Shown here piece after piece: positions 43,852-51,036 of a DNA stretch of 64,000 bases (its first letter is position 1; each line of letters starts with the position of its first letter). The position numbers and the translations under genes are program-made. The notes under the pieces were generated by a model. The model was not told the DNA's origin, did no database searches, and was given only the letters and a program-made list of their open reading frames with translations. The DNA comes from Bradyrhizobium erythrophlei (lineage in GTDB: Bacteria > Pseudomonadota > Alphaproteobacteria > Rhizobiales > Xanthobacteraceae): positions 682,001-746,000 of the forward strand of contig FSRD01000003.1 of the NCBI GenBank assembly GCA_900129675.1, read 5' to 3'.

Positions 43852-45237
43852 TTAGGCGCGCGGCGGTTCGGCGTGACTGATCACGCGCTTGATGGAGGGA
43901 AATGCGCGGCGCAGCGCGCGCTCGATCTCGTCGACGCACTCATGGACCTTGATGACGCTCATCGAGGGCGCGGCGCGGCAATGGAAGTTGACGATTTCGC
44001 CGGCGTCGGTGTTGCGCACCCGCACATTATGGATGTCGTGGATGGCCCCATTGGCGGCAAAGCGCGACAGCGCGGCCTTGACGGCCTCGACGCGCTCGGG
44101 CGCGGCGTCGGTGCCGTGCGGCAATTCCGTCTCCAGCGGCTCGATGTGGGTGTCGACCTCGACGTCGCCAAAATCCTCGCGGATGCTCCGCTCCAGCGCG
44201 TGTGCGATGTCGTGGGCGGCCGTCAGCGCCATCTCGCCGTCGACTTCGAGGTCGATGCCGACAATGAGCTTGTCGCCGAGATTGTGCACGGTGACGTGGT
44301 GGATGGCGAGACCGGAATTGCGGGCGATCACCATGATGCGCTCGCGCACGCTCTCATTGTCGCGCGCGACCGGCACCGCGGTGAAGGTGAGGTCGGCGTC
44401 GCCGAGGGCTTTGCCGACGGCTTCCTGCGCCGTCCGCTTGATCTGCTCGACGCGGTCGATCGGGTAGGTCCGCGGCACTTTTGCGATGGCGTCGATGAAA
44501 TGCGTCGGCCCGACCATGCGCACGCGCAGCCGCTCGACACCGACCACGCCGGGCACCGACCGGATCGCCGCGGTGGCTTTCTCCGCGGCGCCTTCCGGCG
44601 CACGATCGAGCAGGGTTTCCACGGTGGTGCGCGCCAGCCGCAGCCCGAGCAGCGCGATCATGACCGCGACCGCGATCGCAGCCGCGGCGTCACCCCAGGC
44701 GTAGCCCAGCCCCGAAAGCGCCAGACCGATGATGACGGCGGTCGAACCCAGCACGTCGGAGGCAAAATGCAGCGCGTCGGCGGCCAGCGCCTGGCTTTTG
44801 GTGTCGCGCGCGGCGCGATGCAGCGCCCGCGCCCGCCAGAAATTGACGGCGATGTCGATCAGCAGCACCACGAACGGGATCGCCGACAGCGTCGGCGGCG
44901 GCGTCCCCCCGGTCAGGCGGCTCCAGGACTCGACCAGAATGCCGCCGGCCAGCACGTACAGCAGCGCAATGACGCCGAGCGCGGACAGGCTCTCGAACTT
45001 GCCGTGGCCGTAATGATGCTCGTCGTCGGCGGGGCGGTCGGACACCCGCACCACCAGCCAGGTGATGACGGTCGCGACCACGTCGACCGACGAGTGCAGC
45101 GCCTCCGAGATCAGCGCCAGACTGCCGATGGCAATGCCGACCACGAATTTCGCCGCGGCCATGCCTGCGCTGGCAAAGATCGAGATCGCCGCGACGTTCG
45201 TTTTGGTGTTGGAAGCGTGAGCGTGGGTTGTTGTCAT
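43852..45237 (-). CDS. Cation diffusion facilitator transporter
   Basis: A 461-residue CDF-type divalent cation:proton antiporter. It has six helices, metal-site pairs EALHSSVDVVA and ADALHFASDVLG (HxxxD), a His-rich loop DEHHYGHGKFE and a cytoplasmic C-terminal domain about 180 residues long. That tail is roughly double the usual size and seems to contain two ferredoxin-like repeats (ending at HIEPLE and HAEPPRA). This longer form is common in Bradyrhizobium. ATG 45237 (MTTTHAHA) fits the family; the frame extends further without similarity. Substrate (Zn, Fe, Mn or Co) is uncertain. Confidence 0.93.
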   Translation of the reverse strand: MTTTHAHASNTKTNVAAISIFASAGMAAAKFVVGIAIGSLALISEALHSSVDVVATVITWLVVRVSDRPADDEHHYGHGKFESLSALGVIALLYVLAGGILVESWSRLTGGTPPPTLSAIPFVVLLIDIAVNFWRARALHRAARDTKSQALAADALHFASDVLGSTAVIIGLALSGLGYAWGDAAAAIAVAVMIALLGLRLARTTVETLLDRAPEGAAEKATAAIRSVPGVVGVERLRVRMVGPTHFIDAIAKVPRTYPIDRVEQIKRTAQEAVGKALGDADLTFTAVPVARDNESVRERIMVIARNSGLAIHHVTVHNLGDKLIVGIDLEVDGEMALTAAHDIAHALERSIREDFGDVEVDTHIEPLETELPHGTDAAPERVEAVKAALSRFAANGAIHDIHNVRVRNTDAGEIVNFHCRAAPSMSVIKVHECVDEIERALRRAFPSIKRVISHAEPPRA

Positions 45238-45339
45238 GAGCGGCGGTTTAGCAGCCCGTCCGTTAACATCAAGCGCCGATCGAGACACGCAATCGCTACT
45301 CACTTGCAAAAGCAGATGCAGTTGCGAATTGTTCCGAGT

Positions 45340-45576
45340 TTAAAGAGCCGTCATTGCGAGCGAAGCGAAGCAATCCATTGTCACCTCGGATATGGAAAGA
45401 TGGATTGCTTCGCTTCGCTCGCAATGACGTGACTCGCAATGAACACAAAAGGGACTAATCAAGTCGCTGATTTGCGGAGCATAGCCTATGGCTTCAGCGG
45501 GGGTGGCCGCTGAGGCCATTCGGGCAAAAAGCTCTTCGATGTTGGGAATTGAGTCGGATGTCGGGATATCGCTCAT
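45340..45576 (-). CDS. Short hypothetical ORF whose 3' end lies in a palindromic repeat
   Basis: From ATG 45576 the frame reads MSDIPTSDSIPNIEELFARM and continues with ordinary composition through AEAIGYAPQISDLISPFCVH. It then enters the 45350-45428 palindrome, which supplies RHCERSEAIHLS and MDCFASLAMT. These strings are the translated signature of a common Rhizobiales repeat. The gene may have been shortened or extended by repeat insertion. Function unknown. Confidence 0.35.
   Translation of the reverse strand: MSDIPTSDSIPNIEELFARMASAATPAEAIGYAPQISDLISPFCVHCESRHCERSEAIHLSISEVTMDCFASLAMTAL
45350..45428. repeat. Palindromic intergenic repeat, copy 1
   Basis: Two perfect 29-base inverted arms, 45350-45378 and 45400-45428, are separated by 21 bases. 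The left arm starts GTCATTGCGAGCGAAGCG and ends in CAATCCAT. A related but diverged copy lies at 46328-46408. This would form a long hairpin in RNA or single-stranded DNA. Confidence 0.9.
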
Positions 45577-45743
45577 AAGTTGCAATTCTACAGACACTGC
45601 GTTCAGAAACCAGCCCATTTTCCGGTACTTCTTGCATCAGGGGGAGGCGCCTTTGTCCGGGGTTAAGGCGACAGTGCACTTAACTGACAATTCGTCGTCA
45701 CAAGCGAGCCGTTCCAACTCTGAAGAACAGTTTCAAGTAAGAC

Positions 45744-45769
45744 GGCGGATTACGCTTCGCCAATCCGCC
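45744..45769. repeat. Short inverted repeat GGCGGATT...AATCCGCC
   Basis: GGCGGATT at 45744-45751 and AATCCGCC at 45762-45769 flank TACGCTTCGCC-like spacer sequence. It resembles a second kind of dispersed intergenic repeat that I associate with Bradyrhizobium genomes. Confidence 0.55.
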
Positions 45770-45787
45770 CTACGATCTCGCCGTCGA

Positions 45788-46210
45788 CTACATCTGCCGA
45801 GCCGCCCCTGACACAAGGATGCTCGCACCGGGTTCAGAGGTGATCTGGGCTCGTGGCCGCGACGGCACGCCCATGTCCTCCCCCTGGAGGATCTCGATCA
45901 TACCACCATGAGGCCATCCAAGATCCCGCAGATATCCCGCCAGCGCCGCCGCCGCGGCGTCTTCGTAGACGCCGCCCGCTGCGAATGGATTGCGGGCGTG
46001 GAACAGCGTGTTGGTTTCCGCATGGGAGGCTGATGGTGACGAGCCCGGCTGCCATCATCAACCGCCGCCCTTGCTCCAGGTCATAGTGCATCGCGGCCAG
46101 CTTCTGCCGGCTGGTCAGGGCCAGCACGAGATGCCGGGCACCAGCCTCGGCGATCGCGGGAGGCATCGCCGCAGCGACATCAGCGCGCGCGTCTTCGACG
46201 CGCTATGGCG
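45788..46210 (-). pseudogene. phzF-like isomerase remnant, truncated and frameshifted
   Basis: On the minus strand from about 46210 the frame reads RVEDARADVAAAMPPAIAE and on through GARHLVLALTSRQKLAAMHYDLEQGRRLMMAAGLVTISL. It then breaks near 46030, and another frame continues with ETNTLFHARNPFAAGGVYED, AAALAGYLRDLGWPHGGMIE and ILQGEDMGVPSR to TAG at 45788. These are the middle and C-terminal parts of PhzF-family epimerase-like proteins. The N-terminal half, with the catalytic Glu, is missing; a repeat-like stretch takes its place. The usual EDPATGAA motif is also altered. Confidence 0.75.
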
Positions 46211-46327
46211 GTGCGGCTGCTGAGCCGGGGTCCATGGTGCGCGCGGCAAGCTGGGTCCCGGCGCTGCGGAGCAGCGTGAAAGACGCTGCACGGCGTCCGG
46301 GACACGGAGAGCCCTACAGGCTTCCGG
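46211..46327. repeat. Repeat-like stretch at the broken end of phzF
   Basis: This segment (rich in GGTCC, GCGCTGCGGAGCAGCG and CGTCCGGGACACGG) resembles another dispersed intergenic sequence of Bradyrhizobium. It adjoins the truncation point of the phzF remnant and the second palindrome. Confidence 0.35.
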
Positions 46328-46408
46328 CATTGCGAGGAGCGTAGCGACGAAGCAATCCATCTCTCAGCAAGCGGCGAGATGGATTGCTTCGCTGCGCTCG
46401 CAATGACG
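46328..46408. repeat. Palindromic intergenic repeat, copy 2
   Basis: Imperfect inverted arms at 46328-46360 and 46379-46408 share their core (GAAGCAATCCAT / ATGGATTGCTTCG) with copy 1 at 45350-45428. The left arm has a few extra bases (GAGGAGCGTAGCGAC). It ends 19 bases before the stop of the quinone oxidoreductase gene and could act as a terminator for it. Confidence 0.85.
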
Positions 46409-46426
46409 ATCGCGATCGGCGTCGCC

Positions 46427-47395
46427 CTACATCGTCACCACGATCTTCCCCAGATGCTTGTTGGCTTCCATGTGCTCGAACGCACGGCCGATCTCGGCAA
46501 ACGGATAAACCTTGTCGATCGGCAATTGCAGTTTTCGCTGCTCCACCGCCGGCCAGATATCCTTGCGGACTTCGTCAAAGATCTCGCGGACTTCCTCGAT
46601 CGTGCGGGTGCGGAAGGTGACGCCGATATAGTTGATGCGGCGCGCGGCGTGCAGGTCGAAGTTGAAATCGCCATGGGTCCCGCCGAGCCGGCCGACATTG
46701 ACGATGCGGCCCTTGATCTTGGTGGCCTTGAGATTTTGGTTGGCGACCTTGCCGGACACCTGATCGACGATCAGGTCGACGCCTTCGCCGCCCGTCGCCT
46801 TCAGCACCTCGTCGACCCAGCCGGGATCGCTGGAGTCCACCGCCAGATCTGCGCCGAATTCCTTCAGGCGTCCGCGGCGCATCGCGTCCGTCGAGGAGCC
46901 GATCACCAGCTTCGCGCCCTTGAATTTCGCGATCTGCATCGCCATCAGCCCGACGCCGGAGCTGGCGCCCTGGATCAGGACGGTCTGGCCGGGCTGCAGC
47001 GCGCCGTTGGTGACGACCGCATTGTGCATGGTCGCGAGTGCGACGGGGAGGGTGGCCGCCTCGTCGAAGTTCATGTTGGAGGGCGCGCGGAACAGCCGGC
47101 CGTGGTCCGCCAGCGTATATTCGGCGAACGCCGCGCCGCCGGAGCCCATGATCTTGTCGCCGACTTTTACGCCTTTCGCGTCGGGCCCGAGCTCGGCGAC
47201 TTCGCCGGCCCATTCCATGCCGAGCACGGTGCCGACGCCGCCGGCGGCGCCATGGGCGTGGCCCTTGGTCATGCCGAGGTCGGCGCGATTGAGGCCGCAG
47301 GCGTGAACCTTGACCAGCACCTGGGTGCCCTTGGGCGAGGGGTTTGCGACGTCGGTGATTTCAGCGCCGTTGGCGCCGTAGACATAGGCTTTCAT
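46427..47395 (-). CDS. Zinc-independent quinone oxidoreductase, MDR family
   Basis: A 322-residue medium-chain reductase of the QOR/crotonase-partner group. The N-terminal catalytic domain has VLVKVHACGLNRADLGMTKG and GMEWAGEVAELG, with no catalytic-zinc Cys/His pair. The NADPH-binding fold shows TVLIQGASSGVGLMAMQIAKFKGAKLVIGSS. It likely reduces quinones or enoyl compounds with NADPH. ATG at 47395 starts MKAYVYGANG. It is on the same strand as the upstream nitronate monooxygenase-like gene, but a palindromic repeat lies between. Confidence 0.92.
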   Translation of the reverse strand: MKAYVYGANGAEITDVANPSPKGTQVLVKVHACGLNRADLGMTKGHAHGAAGGVGTVLGMEWAGEVAELGPDAKGVKVGDKIMGSGGAAFAEYTLADHGRLFRAPSNMNFDEAATLPVALATMHNAVVTNGALQPGQTVLIQGASSGVGLMAMQIAKFKGAKLVIGSSTDAMRRGRLKEFGADLAVDSSDPGWVDEVLKATGGEGVDLIVDQVSGKVANQNLKATKIKGRIVNVGRLGGTHGDFNFDLHAARRINYIGVTFRTRTIEEVREIFDEVRKDIWPAVEQRKLQLPIDKVYPFAEIGRAFEHMEANKHLGKIVVTM

Positions 47396-47416
47396 GGGGG
47401 CTTCTCTTTTGCTGCT

Positions 47417-47537
47417 CCCTCTCCCGCTTGCGGGGGAGGGTTGGGGTGGGGGTGCCGCCGCGAGTCAGACTGTTCGTCATGAGAGAATTCCCCCACCCGG
47501 CGCTTCGCGCCGACCTCCCCCGCAAGCGGGAGAGGTG
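47417..47537. repeat. Inverted repeat of the CCTCTCCCGCTTGCGGG type
   Basis: The left arm around 47417-47440 (CCCTCTCCCGCTTGCGGGG) matches in reverse complement the right arm around 47514-47535 (CCTCCCCCGCAAGCGGGAGA). About 75 bases lie between them. This is a further type of dispersed intergenic repeat, here between two same-strand genes. Confidence 0.8.
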
Positions 47538-47564
47538 AAGCGAGTTCGCGGCGCGAGCGGAATC

Positions 47565-48560
47565 TTATTCGGCGGCCTGACGCCGGCCGCCGGACATCAT
47601 GCCTTCGAGGCGGCTTTGGATGATGGCTTCGGCGTCGCGCATGATGCGCGACACCAGTTCGGCGCAGGTCGGGATATCGTGGATCAATCCCTGCACCTGA
47701 CCGGCCGACCAGATGCCCTCATCGGCGTCGCCGGTGGCATAGACCATCTTGCCGCGGGCGCCGGCGACGAGTTCGCGGACGTCCTCGAATTTCGCGCCTT
47801 CCTTCTCCATCGCAACCACCTTGGTCGAGATCGCGTTCCTGGCGACGCGCGAGGTGTTGCGCATGGTGCGGAAGATCAATTCGGTCTCGCGCTCGTCATT
47901 GGCGACGATGCGCTCCTTGACCAGCTGATGGATCGGGCTCTCCCTGGTGCACATGAAGCGGGTGCCCATGTTGATGCCCTCGGCGCCGAGCGCCAATGCG
48001 GCGACCAGGCCGCGGCCATCGCCGAAACCGCCGGACGCGATCATCGGGATCTTCACCTTGTCGGCGGCAACCGGGATCAGGATCAGGCCGGGCGTGTCGT
48101 CCTCGCCGGGATGGCCGGCGCATTCAAAACCGTCGATCGAAATCGCATCGACGCCCATGCGCTCGGCCGACAATGCGTGGCGGACGCTGGTGCATTTGTG
48201 CACGACCTTGATGCCGTGCTTCTTGAATTCGGTGACGTGCTCCTGCGGCTTGTTGCCGGCGGTCTCGACCACCTTGATGCCGCTCTCGATGATGGCCTGG
48301 CGGTATTCGGCGTAAGGCGGCGGCTTGATCGAGGGCAGAATGGTGAGGTTGACGCCGAACGGCTTGTCGGTCAGGCCGCGGCAGCGCGCGATCTCGCGTG
48401 TGAGGTCCTCCGGGGTCGGCTGCGTCAGCGCGGTGATGAAGCCGAGCGCGCCGGCGTTGGCGACGGCCGCAACCAGTTCGGCGCGCCCGACCCATTGCAT
48501 CCCGCCCTGCACGATCGGGTGCTCGACGCCGACAAGTTCGGTGAATCGCGTCTTGATCAT
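47565..48560 (-). CDS. Nitronate monooxygenase-like FMN enzyme
   Basis: A 331-residue TIM-barrel flavoprotein of the NPD/nitronate monooxygenase family. Signatures are HPIVQGGMQWVG at the N-terminus, SIDGFECAGHPG in the middle (FMN-phosphate region) and IPMIASGGFGDGRGLVAALALGAEGINMGTRFMCTRES. It oxidises alkyl nitronates, or serves as an enoyl-type reductase in some members. ATG 48560 (MIKTRFTELVGV) matches the family; the longer frame upstream is not protein-like. The downstream quinone oxidoreductase may be cotranscribed. Confidence 0.92.
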   Translation of the reverse strand: MIKTRFTELVGVEHPIVQGGMQWVGRAELVAAVANAGALGFITALTQPTPEDLTREIARCRGLTDKPFGVNLTILPSIKPPPYAEYRQAIIESGIKVVETAGNKPQEHVTEFKKHGIKVVHKCTSVRHALSAERMGVDAISIDGFECAGHPGEDDTPGLILIPVAADKVKIPMIASGGFGDGRGLVAALALGAEGINMGTRFMCTRESPIHQLVKERIVANDERETELIFRTMRNTSRVARNAISTKVVAMEKEGAKFEDVRELVAGARGKMVYATGDADEGIWSAGQVQGLIHDIPTCAELVSRIMRDAEAIIQSRLEGMMSGGRRQAAE

Positions 48561-48803
48561 GTCCTGCCCTCTGTGTTTCCCCGGCGCGGAATATCGCGCG
48601 CATGCTCTTTTTGGAGATTTCGAGGGGCAGGATGCCGTCAGCCCCGGCAAAAGTCTATCGGGGGCGGGGCAGGTCAGGGCAACGCATTCATGCAAAAGCG
48701 GGGGCTTTTGTTTCCGCCGGGCGGACATTTCCGACGTATGAGCCTGCGCCGGCGCTGGACGTGTCTCAGGCCGGCGCGCCGGTGTTCAGGCTCCGAACAA
48801 ATG

Positions 48804-49232
48804 TCAGGCCGAAATGGCCAGCGTGGCGTTGGCTTCCTCGTCGAACGCGGTCGAAATGTCGCGGATGCTGATGACGCCGACCAGGCTGTAATTGTCGATC
48901 ACCGGCAGATGGCGGATGTGGTGCCGGTTCATGAGGTGCCGAACATGTTCGAGCGAGTCGGACGAACTGCAGGACACCAGTTGTTGCACCGAAATCAGTT
49001 GCGACACTTTCAGGTTGACGCCGGCCGCGCCGTGCTCGGCGATCGCGCGCACCGCGTCGCGCTCGGTGAACATGCCGACCGCCGTATTGCCTTCGGTGCG
49101 CACGACGTCCTTGACCACAAGTGCGCTGATATTGCTCGAGCGCATCAATTGGCAGGCGACAGCGACCGTCTCGTTCATTCTGATCGTTGCAACACGGGCA
49201 GATTTCTTGCGCAGGACGTCTCCGACTTGCAT
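48804..49232 (-). CDS. CBS-domain pair protein in the oxalate regulon
   Basis: A 142-residue protein made of two CBS motifs (MQVGDVLRKKSARVATIRMNETVAVACQLMRSSNISALVVKD... and VSQLISVQQLVSCSSSDSLEHVRHLMNRHHIRHLPVIDNYSLVGVISIRDI). CBS pairs bind adenosyl ligands such as ATP, AMP or SAM and usually regulate a partner protein. AGGAGG sits at the correct distance from ATG 49232. A copy of the 17-bp GntR-type site lies 35-51 bases upstream. The gene is therefore probably in the oxalate regulon and might sense energy charge for the ADP-forming synthetase, which is speculation. Confidence 0.9.
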   Translation of the reverse strand: MQVGDVLRKKSARVATIRMNETVAVACQLMRSSNISALVVKDVVRTEGNTAVGMFTERDAVRAIAEHGAAGVNLKVSQLISVQQLVSCSSSDSLEHVRHLMNRHHIRHLPVIDNYSLVGVISIRDISTAFDEEANATLAISA

Positions 49233-49266
49233 TGCAACCTCCTCTGGCTTGAATTTTCTCAGATAC

Positions 49267-49283
49267 TGGTATACATAATGCCA
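49267..49283. promoter_or_regulatory. GntR-type operator 1, in front of the CBS gene
   Basis: TGGTATACATAATGCCA. It matches the consensus shared by four other sites in the window (50862, 52776, 56882, 56963) and lies 35 bases upstream of the CBS-domain gene start. Confidence 0.7.
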
Positions 49284-49436
49284 ATTGTCAATACCGCGTC
49301 GTTCGCCAATCCCGTTCAAGAAGCACTTATTTTACGGCAATAATGCTGACGTTCTGACCGCCGTGGACGCATTTGTTTTTAAGTGCTTCAGGGGCGAAAA
49401 CGTTTCGTTGTATTTTGTATTCCTGCGGCGGCAGGC

Positions 49437-49469
49437 AAAAAAAAGAGGCGCACCGGAGTGCGCCTCTTT
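49437..49469 (-). terminator. Rho-independent terminator after the second OFA transporter
   Basis: AAAGAGGCGCAC (49442-49453) and GTGCGCCTCTTT (49458-49469) form a perfect 12-bp stem with loop CGGA. On the minus strand it is followed by a run of T (A-run at 49437-49444 on the plus strand). It begins about 20 bases after the stop of the transporter gene. Confidence 0.9.
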
Positions 49470-49488
49470 GTCCGCGATTGGATGGCTG

Positions 49489-50802
49489 TCAGGCGGCTTT
49501 GACCTTGCGCGCCGCCGCTTCCTCGGCTGCGGCTTCGTTGCCCAGAATGAACGCGCGCCGCATCGGCTTGATCACGAACAGCGCCATCAAGGCCGCGGTG
49601 GCGTTGAGCGCAACGGCGATCACGAACACCGCCTGCCAGCCGTAGCTGGTGGCGACAATGCTCGCGAGCGGAACCAGCAGCGAGGCGGTTCCTTTCGCGG
49701 TGTAGAGCATGCCGTTGTTGGTGGTGGCGTACTTGACGCCGAACGTATCGCCGGAGGTTGCCGGAAACAGGCTGTAGATTTCGCCGAACACGCCGAAGTA
49801 AACCGCGGTCGCCAGCACGAACACGATCGGATTATGGCCGTAGGCCGAGAGCGTCAACAGCATGATCGCGGCGGTTCCGAACGCGATGAACATCGTGTGC
49901 TCGCGGCCGATGGTATCGGACACCCAGCCGAAGAACGGGCGGCCGAAACCGTCGAAGATGCGGTCGAGCGAGATCGCAAAGGTCAACGCGGCCATCTGGA
50001 AGCCGGCGAGGCTGACGGGCGTGTTGGCGATCTTGTAGTCATGCGCGATCGGCGCAATTTGCGCCGCCGTCATCAGGCCGCCGGCCGCGACCATCACGAA
50101 CACCACATACATGACCCAGAAGATCGGGCTGCGCAGCACTTGCGGCGGCGTGAAGTCGATCTTGGTCTGCGGCAAATGGAGCTGCTTCTTTTTCGCGGGC
50201 ATCGCCACCAATGGCGGACGGATGAAGAAGGCGAGAATGAAGACGATCAGGCCCTGTCCGATGCCGAAACTGAAAAACGCGGTTTGGTAGCCGCTGGTCG
50301 CGATCATGCTCGCGATCGGCACCACGGTGATGGCAGCACCTGCGCCAAAGCCGGCGGCGGTTGCTCCCGCAGCAAGGCCACGGCGGTCCGGGAACCATTT
50401 GAGCGCGTTGCCGACGCAGGTGCCGTAGACCGCGCCGGCGCCGATGCCGCCGAGAACAGCGGCAGCGTAAAGCAGCGTCAGCGAATCCGCGTAGGAATTC
50501 AGCACCCAGGCCAGCGCGATCATCACGCCGCCGAACATCACGACCAGGCTCGGACCGTATTTGTCGACGAACCAGGCTTCGATCGGGACCAGCCAGGTCT
50601 CCGTCACCACGAAGATCGTGAACGCGAGCTGGATCGCGGCGCGGCCCCAGTGATTTTTCGCATCGATCGGATCGACGAACAGCGTCCACCCGTATTGCAG
50701 GTTCGCGATCATCGCCATGCAGACGATGCCCATGACGAGTTGAAGCCAGCGGAAGCCGCTGGACGACGGTACTGAAGCTGTGGCGGTACTGTTGGAAACC
50801 AT
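49489..50802 (-). CDS. OFA-family MFS transporter (oxalate/formate type), copy 2
   Basis: A 437-residue major facilitator of the oxalate:formate antiporter group. It has twelve helices with the family segments LQYGWTLFVDPIDAKNHWGRAAIQLAFTIFVVTETWLVPIEAWFVDKYGP and GAVYGTCVGNALKWFPDRRGLAAGATAAGFGAG. Start ATG 50802 follows GGGGAGGACTT. It would bring oxalate in, possibly in exchange for formate. A GntR-type operator lies 60 bases upstream and a strong terminator downstream, so it forms its own unit. It shares about half its residues with the neighbour copy by eye. Confidence 0.93.
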   Translation of the reverse strand: MVSNSTATASVPSSSGFRWLQLVMGIVCMAMIANLQYGWTLFVDPIDAKNHWGRAAIQLAFTIFVVTETWLVPIEAWFVDKYGPSLVVMFGGVMIALAWVLNSYADSLTLLYAAAVLGGIGAGAVYGTCVGNALKWFPDRRGLAAGATAAGFGAGAAITVVPIASMIATSGYQTAFFSFGIGQGLIVFILAFFIRPPLVAMPAKKKQLHLPQTKIDFTPPQVLRSPIFWVMYVVFVMVAAGGLMTAAQIAPIAHDYKIANTPVSLAGFQMAALTFAISLDRIFDGFGRPFFGWVSDTIGREHTMFIAFGTAAIMLLTLSAYGHNPIVFVLATAVYFGVFGEIYSLFPATSGDTFGVKYATTNNGMLYTAKGTASLLVPLASIVATSYGWQAVFVIAVALNATAALMALFVIKPMRRAFILGNEAAAEEAAARKVKAA

Positions 50803-50861
50803 CAAGTCCTCCCCGAGCGCGCTCTTTTGTGTGACCAATGTCGCAAGCGTCAGACCGATGT

Positions 50862-50878
50862 TGGTATACTATATCCCA
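50862..50878. promoter_or_regulatory. GntR-type operator 2, in front of OFA transporter copy 2
   Basis: TGGTATACTATATCCCA. Same spacing pattern as the other four sites. It lies 60 bases upstream of the transporter start at 50802. Confidence 0.65.
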
Positions 50879-50975
50879 GAATGCAAGCCCATCCTTAGGC
50901 TGTGGTGCGTCATTATCGCGGGAGAAGTTCCACCGCCCGGCCGGCCAGTTCGGCACAGCTTCGGGGATGCCGGAC

Positions 50976-51008
50976 AAAAAAATGCGCTCGACCCGAGGGG
51001 CCGAGCGC
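50976..51008 (-). terminator. Terminator after OFA transporter copy 1
   Basis: GCGCTCG (50984-50990) pairs with CGAGCGC (51002-51008); the loop can extend the stem with CCC/GGG. On the minus strand it is followed by ATTTTTTT (50976-50983). It lies 28 bases after the stop at 51037. Confidence 0.75.
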
Positions 51009-51036
51009 TTCGTTCAGACCGCGATGATGTTGGCGC

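Noticed and set aside
45350..46408. Possible CRISPR or attachment-site array from repeated ATTGCGAGCGAAGC-type units
   Set aside because: Only two diverged palindromic copies nearly 1 kb apart, no regular spacers and no cas genes.
47394..49343. 649-residue frame spanning the nitronate monooxygenase-like and CBS genes on the plus strand
   Set aside because: Crosses gene boundaries and a repeat; composition is not protein-like.
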